A DNA stretch of 64,000 nucleotides, taken from the NCBI RefSeq assembly GCF_900110995.1, contig NZ_FOJF01000003.1:558001-622000 (forward strand), read 5' to 3'. Below, piece by piece: positions 58,865-64,000 of the stretch. Each line of letters starts with the position of its first letter. Position 1 is the first letter of the stretch. Both the position numbers and the translations under genes were made by a program. The stretch is from Chitinophaga sp. YR573 (GTDB taxonomy: Bacteria > Bacteroidota > Bacteroidia > Chitinophagales > Chitinophagaceae). The notes beneath the pieces are model-generated. The model had not been told where the DNA came from. It worked only from the letters and a program-made list of their open reading frames with translations, and did not search any database.

Positions 58865-61264
58865 TTATTCCGTTCTTAAACTTTGAACAGGATTAGTAAG
58901 CGCTGCTTTAATACTTTGATAACTTACCGTCATCAACGTAATCAAAATCGCCCCTATACCAGCTGCTGCAAATATCCACCAGGAAATCTCTGTTCTGTAT
59001 GCAAATTGCTGCAGCCATTGATGAAGGAACCACCAGGCTATGGGAATGGCAATCAGACAAGAAAGAATAATTAAAAGAACGAAGTCTTTAGACAGCATTT
59101 TCCAAAGATTGAATACGCTTGCCCCCAGAATTTTCCGAACACCGATTTCCTTGGTGCGTTGCTCTGCAACAAAGGAAGCGAGGCCGAACAATCCCAGGCA
59201 GGATATGAAGATAGCCAGGGCGGTGAAAAGGCTGGCCAACTGTCCTACACGCGATTCTCCCCGGAACTTGGCATCATATTCATCGTCTACGAATTTGTAA
59301 TCAAATGGCTCGGCAGGGCTGTATCTTGTGAATATAGGATTGATCCTGCGGAGTGCCTCATGGACACTAAGCTGAGGATTGATTCTGATAGTTACGTTGC
59401 TCATCGTCCAGGGTGCGAGATAGAACATAGCAGGAATCGGTAATTCATAAGGAGATTCCATGACCATATTTTTGACAACCCCAATGACAGTAAATTTATA
59501 TCCTGTCCATGTTATCGTTTTACCAACAGGATCTTTCAATCCCATATACTTGACCGCAGATTCGTTTAAGATCATCGTCAGTGCATCAGATCCCGAAGGC
59601 CCTGTCTGAAAATCTCTTCCATCAGTAAACTGCAACCCGACTGTCTTCGCATATTCCTGTGTTACTCCTTTCATGGCAAAATCAGGATCTCCGGGAACAG
59701 CGCTGCTATGGCCTGTCCAGGTAAGTCCACCATTAAAAGGCCAGGATGCTGTTACCGGACTTATAGATTCGGTGACTTCGGCAATGGCACCTGTATTCTG
59801 CAGATCGTTGCGGAAGGCGGAAAAATGATCGTGTATGTTCGTGGTATGCATCTGCATCATGACCAGCCCTTCCCGGTTATATCCTACAGGTCTGTCCCTG
59901 GCATACTGCACCTGCCGGAAAACGATGATCGTTCCGATGATCATGGTGATGGAAACCGTAAACTGCGCTACTACCAGAACCTTACGCGGTAATGAGGCCA
60001 GACGGCCCCCTCTGGAAACCCCTTTCAGCACTTTGACAGGTTGGAAGGACGACAGATACAAGGCCGGATAGCAGCCCGCGATCAGACCCGTGAACAGGCT
60101 GAAACCGATACAGGCGATCCACCAAAGTGGATTCGACCAGGGGATAATCATCTTTGTTCCTGCCAATTCATTGAAGAAGGGCAACGACAACTGAAACAGC
60201 CCCAATGCTATTCCAAGTGCAAGGATAGTCACTAACAAAGATTCACTAAAGAACTGCCCGATCAGTTGACTGCGTAGAGAACCGATAGCTTTACGAATCC
60301 CCACCTCCCTGGCTCTTTTTTCCGAACGGGCGGTACTCAGGTTCATGAAATTGATGCAGGCCAGCAGGAGTACAAATGCACCAATCAGTCCGAATAGCCT
60401 AACGTACCGGATCCTGCCGGTGTCGCTATCGCCATTTCTGAATTCCGAATACAAATGCCATCGGCTCATCGGATGTAAAAATAGTTCCGTAGTATTAAGA
60501 TTATGCCCTTTAGAGTCGGACCAGGGATTATTATCCGCTTTGATGGTTTTAATCTTTGCTGAGACTTTCGCCATATCTGCATGATCCGCGAGCTGTACGA
60601 AGATCTGCCAGTTATTATCTTCCCAACTGTGCCGGTTATTCCTGGTTTCGGCATCGAAAGATGCGTAAAGATCCCAGGGGGAGAGAAAGGTAATATCACT
60701 GAAGGTACTATTATAGGGGAAGTCCGCATAAATGCCTGTTACTTTAACAGAGAGGCTATCGTCCATGCGTAGTATCTGGCCAAGAGGATCGGCGTTGGCA
60801 AAAAGGGCTTTGGCCAGTGATGCCGATAATAAGATTGAGTATGGATCTTTCAATCCGGACCTGCTCCCCTGAAGCATCGATAATGTTAGCATTTCCAGGC
60901 CTTCGGGTTCTATGAAATTACCAGCCTTTATCAGTTTCTGTTGTCCGAAAGCAAGTACATGCTCCTGTGTTTGGGAGGATAGAACTATCCGCTTGAAGTC
61001 ACTCCCGAATTTTGTACGTAGCTCGTCTGCAACAGGAACGGGTAATTGTCTTTGAGTGCCCTTGTGTTCGGGCCAGATCTCCCAGACCTGGGCAATGCGG
61101 CGGTAGTTGTCGAACTGGCGGTCAAAGGACCATTCATTATAGATCCAGCAAGCAATCAGCATAGCTACTGTTATGCCTACCGAAAGGCCACCGATATTAA
61201 TAAATGCGGAAAGCTTGTTTTTTATAAGGCTGCGCCAGGCAGTTTTCAAATAATTTTTAAGCAT
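58865..61264 (-). CDS. FtsX/MacB-type ABC transporter permease
   Basis: A 799-residue permease with the Bacteroidota two-half layout. TM1 lies about 21-42, then a periplasmic MacB core domain (about 50-275) and three TMs (about 285-430, with EKRAREVGIRKAIGSLRSQL). A second periplasmic domain (about 450-660) and three more TMs (with EQRTKEIGVRKILGAS) follow. Such proteins transmit ATP-driven movement to the periplasm, for efflux, lipoprotein or stress functions. No ATPase gene is adjacent. It follows a paralogue on the same strand after 102 nt. Confidence 0.9.
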   Translation of the reverse strand: MLKNYLKTAWRSLIKNKLSAFINIGGLSVGITVAMLIACWIYNEWSFDRQFDNYRRIAQVWEIWPEHKGTQRQLPVPVADELRTKFGSDFKRIVLSSQTQEHVLAFGQQKLIKAGNFIEPEGLEMLTLSMLQGSRSGLKDPYSILLSASLAKALFANADPLGQILRMDDSLSVKVTGIYADFPYNSTFSDITFLSPWDLYASFDAETRNNRHSWEDNNWQIFVQLADHADMAKVSAKIKTIKADNNPWSDSKGHNLNTTELFLHPMSRWHLYSEFRNGDSDTGRIRYVRLFGLIGAFVLLLACINFMNLSTARSEKRAREVGIRKAIGSLRSQLIGQFFSESLLVTILALGIALGLFQLSLPFFNELAGTKMIIPWSNPLWWIACIGFSLFTGLIAGCYPALYLSSFQPVKVLKGVSRGGRLASLPRKVLVVAQFTVSITMIIGTIIVFRQVQYARDRPVGYNREGLVMMQMHTTNIHDHFSAFRNDLQNTGAIAEVTESISPVTASWPFNGGLTWTGHSSAVPGDPDFAMKGVTQEYAKTVGLQFTDGRDFQTGPSGSDALTMILNESAVKYMGLKDPVGKTITWTGYKFTVIGVVKNMVMESPYELPIPAMFYLAPWTMSNVTIRINPQLSVHEALRRINPIFTRYSPAEPFDYKFVDDEYDAKFRGESRVGQLASLFTALAIFISCLGLFGLASFVAEQRTKEIGVRKILGASVFNLWKMLSKDFVLLIILSCLIAIPIAWWFLHQWLQQFAYRTEISWWIFAAAGIGAILITLMTVSYQSIKAALTNPVQSLRTE

Positions 61265-61366
61265 CTCTTTGGTTTTATCACTTTGGTGGAACTCAACTGT
61301 GACTAAGAAATAATAGTCAAAATTTCAACTTATACTTATAATAGCCTTCGGCTTGAATAACGAGGA

Positions 61367-63730
61367 TCACTCTGCTTTTAAACTCTTTATAGGATTCACA
61401 ATTGCTGCTTTTATAGATTCATAACTAACAGTAACCCAGGCAATCCCCAAAGCTGCCAGGGATGCCGTGAAATATACTGACCAACCAACATTTATATGAT
61501 ATGCAAAACCAGCCAGCCAACTATTAACTGCATAATATGAAAGCGGTATTGATATAACTATGGCAACCAGGATCAACCTGGTGATGCCGGAGGATAATAA
61601 ATAGACGAGGTTTAACACAGAGGCACCTAACACCTTACGCACGCCAATTTCTTTGGTTCGCTGTTCGGCCATAAAAGCGGATAAGCCATATAAACCGAGG
61701 CAAGAGATAAAAATGCCCAGAAGAGCAAAAAGGTTAAAGATATTACCCATCTGTTGTTCTCCTCTATAAAGATTGGCCATATCCTGGTCGAGGAAATCGA
61801 ATTTGAAGGGGTAGGCCGGGTTAAGCTGCTGGTTTATCTTTGACAGTGCCTGTATAGTAGCCTCAGTTTTGCCTGGCAATGTTCTCACCACTACAAAACC
61901 GCCGTCTTTATTATAGCGCAGGATCAGTGGCTCTATAGACAGTTGCACCGGTTTAAAATTAAAGTCCTTTACAACACCAATGATCGTACCCTTATAACCG
62001 GTAAATGAAAACGGCTTACCAACCGCTGTGGCTGCATTTAAGCCCATAATGCTCAGCATTTTTTCGTTGACCATGAAATTATTTGAATCTGCCGGAAATG
62101 ATCTCGAAAAGCTTCTCCCATTTACCAGCTTCAGCTTAAATACATCTATAAAATCCTCATTGACATCCATCAATTGATAAACTATTTGTAAGTTGGGATC
62201 TTTGCCTTCCCAGTCAGCACTACCATTTCCGGAAAGCAGATTAGTGGGCAGATCGGAAGTGATGGCGAAATCACGGGTAAGCGGATTTTGTTTTAACTCA
62301 TTTTTTAAGGCCTGCTGCTTATTCCAGAGTTCCCCTTTGGTGGGCATATACAAAAGGTTGGCCTTTTCAAAGCCGGGGTCACGGTCTTTTATGAATTTAA
62401 GCTGGTTATAAATAACCACCGTGCCTACCAACAATATGATAGATGTCGTGAATTGGATGACAACCAGGGCATTACGAAACAGCAAATTGCCGCCCATTGA
62501 TTTTACGTTTCCTTTGAGTACTTTAACCGGGTTAAAGCCGGAGAGAAATAAGGCCGGGTAGCTGCCCGAAACCAATCCGGCTAACAACGCTATACCCAGA
62601 AGGCTTAACCAAAACCGGGCATCTGAAAAAGGAATAGCCAATTTTCTATCGGCTATTTCATTAAATGCCGGCAATAATAACCAGACAATCGCAAGCGTAA
62701 GCAATAGTGAGAGAAATGAAATAAAAACAGCCTCGCTTAAAAACTGGAGGACCAGTTGCCCGCGTATGGCCCCTGCCACTTTACGCAAGCCAATTTCTTT
62801 CGCTCTCCGGGCAGAGCGTGCTGTAGCCAGGTTCATAAAATTGATGCAGGCCACTACAAGTATCAAAATAGCGACGATAAAAAAGATATTTACATATTGT
62901 GCATTCCCGTGGCCCGGAAAATCTCCCAGTCTTGCAGGCGCCAGATGGATGTTGGTTAAAGGCTGCAATTGGAATACAACCGGCATTGAACTATGACTTT
63001 GAAATAACTGCGTCATTTGCTTTATCAGTCTGGATAAATTGGCAGCAGAAGGGTCAAAATTTTGAGCTAGTTGAATATAGGTGTAAAAATTAAAGTCCTC
63101 CCATTTATTATTGTCTGGATACTTATCCATTTTTTGTAACATAACCATTGGCAGGATAAAATCAAACTGCAGGTCTGAATTAGCCGGAACGTTGGCCAAA
63201 ACGCCTGTTACCACCACATATTCATGATTGTCTTTTCGTAAGATCTTACCGATCGGGTTTTGGTTCCCAAAGTATTTTGCAGCCATTTCCTGCGTTATTA
63301 AAACACCATTCTCTTGTTTTAACGCCGTAGCACGATTACCTTGTACAAGGGGAAAAGAAAATACATCCATGAAACTCGGGTCGGCGTAGAACACACGGTT
63401 TTCTTCAAATTTCCTGTTGCCTGCTTCAAACAGCACTGTGGAGATCTTGCTTAACCTGACAGTATTTTTAACAACCGGTATTTCTGCTTTTAACCCGGCG
63501 GGCATAGCTTCCGCGTTTATCGCGGCTTTATATTCACCAAAATCGCCGGTGATACGATATATCTGGCCGGCATTTTTATGGAACTTATCGTAACTCTGTT
63601 CATGTTGTACCCAAAGCAAGATCAGGATACTCGATGCCAGGCCTATTGCTAAGCCTGATATATTAATAATGGAATAAGCTTTATCCCTGATGATATTCCT
63701 ATAGGCGAGTTTGAAATAAGTTTTAAACAT
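61367..63730 (-). CDS. FtsX/MacB-type ABC transporter permease (paralogue)
   Basis: A 787-residue protein with the same order as the next gene: MFKTYFKLAYRNIIRDKAYS before TM1, a MacB-like periplasmic domain, RSARRAKEIGLRKVAGAIRGQL, then the second domain and EQRTKEIGVRKVLGASVLNL before the last three TMs. The two are clear paralogues and probably a tandem duplication. The cognate ATPase must be encoded elsewhere. No good TAnnTTTG box was found upstream; a weak sigma-54-like -24 element lies at 63786-63793. Confidence 0.9.
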   Translation of the reverse strand: MFKTYFKLAYRNIIRDKAYSIINISGLAIGLASSILILLWVQHEQSYDKFHKNAGQIYRITGDFGEYKAAINAEAMPAGLKAEIPVVKNTVRLSKISTVLFEAGNRKFEENRVFYADPSFMDVFSFPLVQGNRATALKQENGVLITQEMAAKYFGNQNPIGKILRKDNHEYVVVTGVLANVPANSDLQFDFILPMVMLQKMDKYPDNNKWEDFNFYTYIQLAQNFDPSAANLSRLIKQMTQLFQSHSSMPVVFQLQPLTNIHLAPARLGDFPGHGNAQYVNIFFIVAILILVVACINFMNLATARSARRAKEIGLRKVAGAIRGQLVLQFLSEAVFISFLSLLLTLAIVWLLLPAFNEIADRKLAIPFSDARFWLSLLGIALLAGLVSGSYPALFLSGFNPVKVLKGNVKSMGGNLLFRNALVVIQFTTSIILLVGTVVIYNQLKFIKDRDPGFEKANLLYMPTKGELWNKQQALKNELKQNPLTRDFAITSDLPTNLLSGNGSADWEGKDPNLQIVYQLMDVNEDFIDVFKLKLVNGRSFSRSFPADSNNFMVNEKMLSIMGLNAATAVGKPFSFTGYKGTIIGVVKDFNFKPVQLSIEPLILRYNKDGGFVVVRTLPGKTEATIQALSKINQQLNPAYPFKFDFLDQDMANLYRGEQQMGNIFNLFALLGIFISCLGLYGLSAFMAEQRTKEIGVRKVLGASVLNLVYLLSSGITRLILVAIVISIPLSYYAVNSWLAGFAYHINVGWSVYFTASLAALGIAWVTVSYESIKAAIVNPIKSLKAE

Positions 63731-64000
63731 GCGCGTATGATATTTTTGAAATTGAGACTATACCGTCTATCAATCGACTAAAATACGTGCCAATTGCATA
63801 ATGTGTTGACAGTAAGCATTTTCGAATCGGTATATCGTTCGGAAACGTACAGTAGGTGTGCGATTTTACTATACCCTCATGATTTTATCAGAGTGCATAC
63901 AGGTATGTGTGCAGAATCCGGATAGCTGGGTGAAATCTCTACCGAAGTAGCCGGAATAGAAGATCATAATATTATTTACCCGCTAATACAAAAGCAAAAT

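Noticed and set aside
63778..63793. Possible sigma-54 promoter before the ABC permease pair (minus strand TTGGCACG, N4, TTAG)
   Set aside because: The -24 half is perfect but the -12 half lacks the invariant GC, so it does not meet the standard.
63731..64000. Last 270 bases examined for a partial gene
   Set aside because: No frame with coding character; only dispersed short dyads around 63820-63870, which I cannot assign.

Overview
The window reads as chromosomal DNA of a Bacteroidota bacterium, most likely a Chitinophagaceae member (Chitinophaga-like). The grounds are the -7 box TAnnTTTG with an upstream TTTG about 19 nt away (clearest at the tRNA-Cys, dapF and marR promoters), weak ribosome binding sites, common TTG/GTG starts, paired FtsX/MacB-type permeases of about 790 residues, YfhO, M61 peptidase, DUF1972 glycosyltransferase and other families typical of that phylum. 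No phage, insertion sequence, CRISPR array or rRNA operon was seen. Genus-level placement is inference.

Layout. 1-0.6 kb: end of a di-heme c-type cytochrome gene. 0.7-8.4 kb: a minus-strand efflux operon (MarR regulator, outer-membrane-barrel-like protein, TolC, membrane fusion protein, RND pump) with matching operator copies. 8.6-9.1 kb: a RelE/ParE-type toxin-antitoxin pair. 9.4-12.5 kb: an oxidoreductase operon (two SDRs and a quinone-oxidoreductase-like MDR) divergent from an HxlR regulator, with a striking set of dyads between them. 12.6-17.1 kb: small membrane proteins, two exported proteins of unknown function and an M61 peptidase. 17.2-21.2 kb: a three-GAF sigma-54 activator followed by a textbook sigma-54 promoter driving an NmrA-like/YCII pair. 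21.2-22.4 kb: bestrophin-like channel and a small acidic partner.

22.6-40.2 kb is a large surface-polysaccharide locus. A priming sugar-phosphate transferase diverges from a plus-strand run of glycosyltransferases plus an amidohydrolase, which ends in a nested inverted repeat and one more glycosyltransferase. Opposite lies a tightly overlapping ten-gene minus-strand operon (ECF sigma factor, nucleotidyltransferase, radical SAM, methyltransferase, Wzz-like, flippase, Wzy-like, glycosyltransferase, O-antigen-ligase-like, ABC exporter). The ECF gene carries an ECF-type promoter just upstream, so the operon looks self-activated.

40.4-44.1 kb holds a 1257-residue protein of unknown function, with a possible PLP-enzyme-like C-terminal segment. 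44.2-47.7 kb: YfhO and a glycosyltransferase. 47.7-48.8 kb: a small membrane protein coupled to a YhhQ-type queuosine-precursor transporter. 48.8-54.7 kb is a seven-gene operon that should make and use a CDP-linked, C-methylated 6-deoxysugar (rfbF, rfbG, 3,5-epimerase, C-methyltransferase, reductase, glycosyltransferase, Nudix). 54.7-57.6 kb: corA, dapF and a nucleoside phosphorylase, with leaderless-looking promoters and an 11-bp tandem repeat. 57.7 kb: tRNA-Cys, then a two-gene accessory module. 58.9-63.7 kb: two FtsX/MacB-type permeases. The last 270 bases hold no gene I can support.
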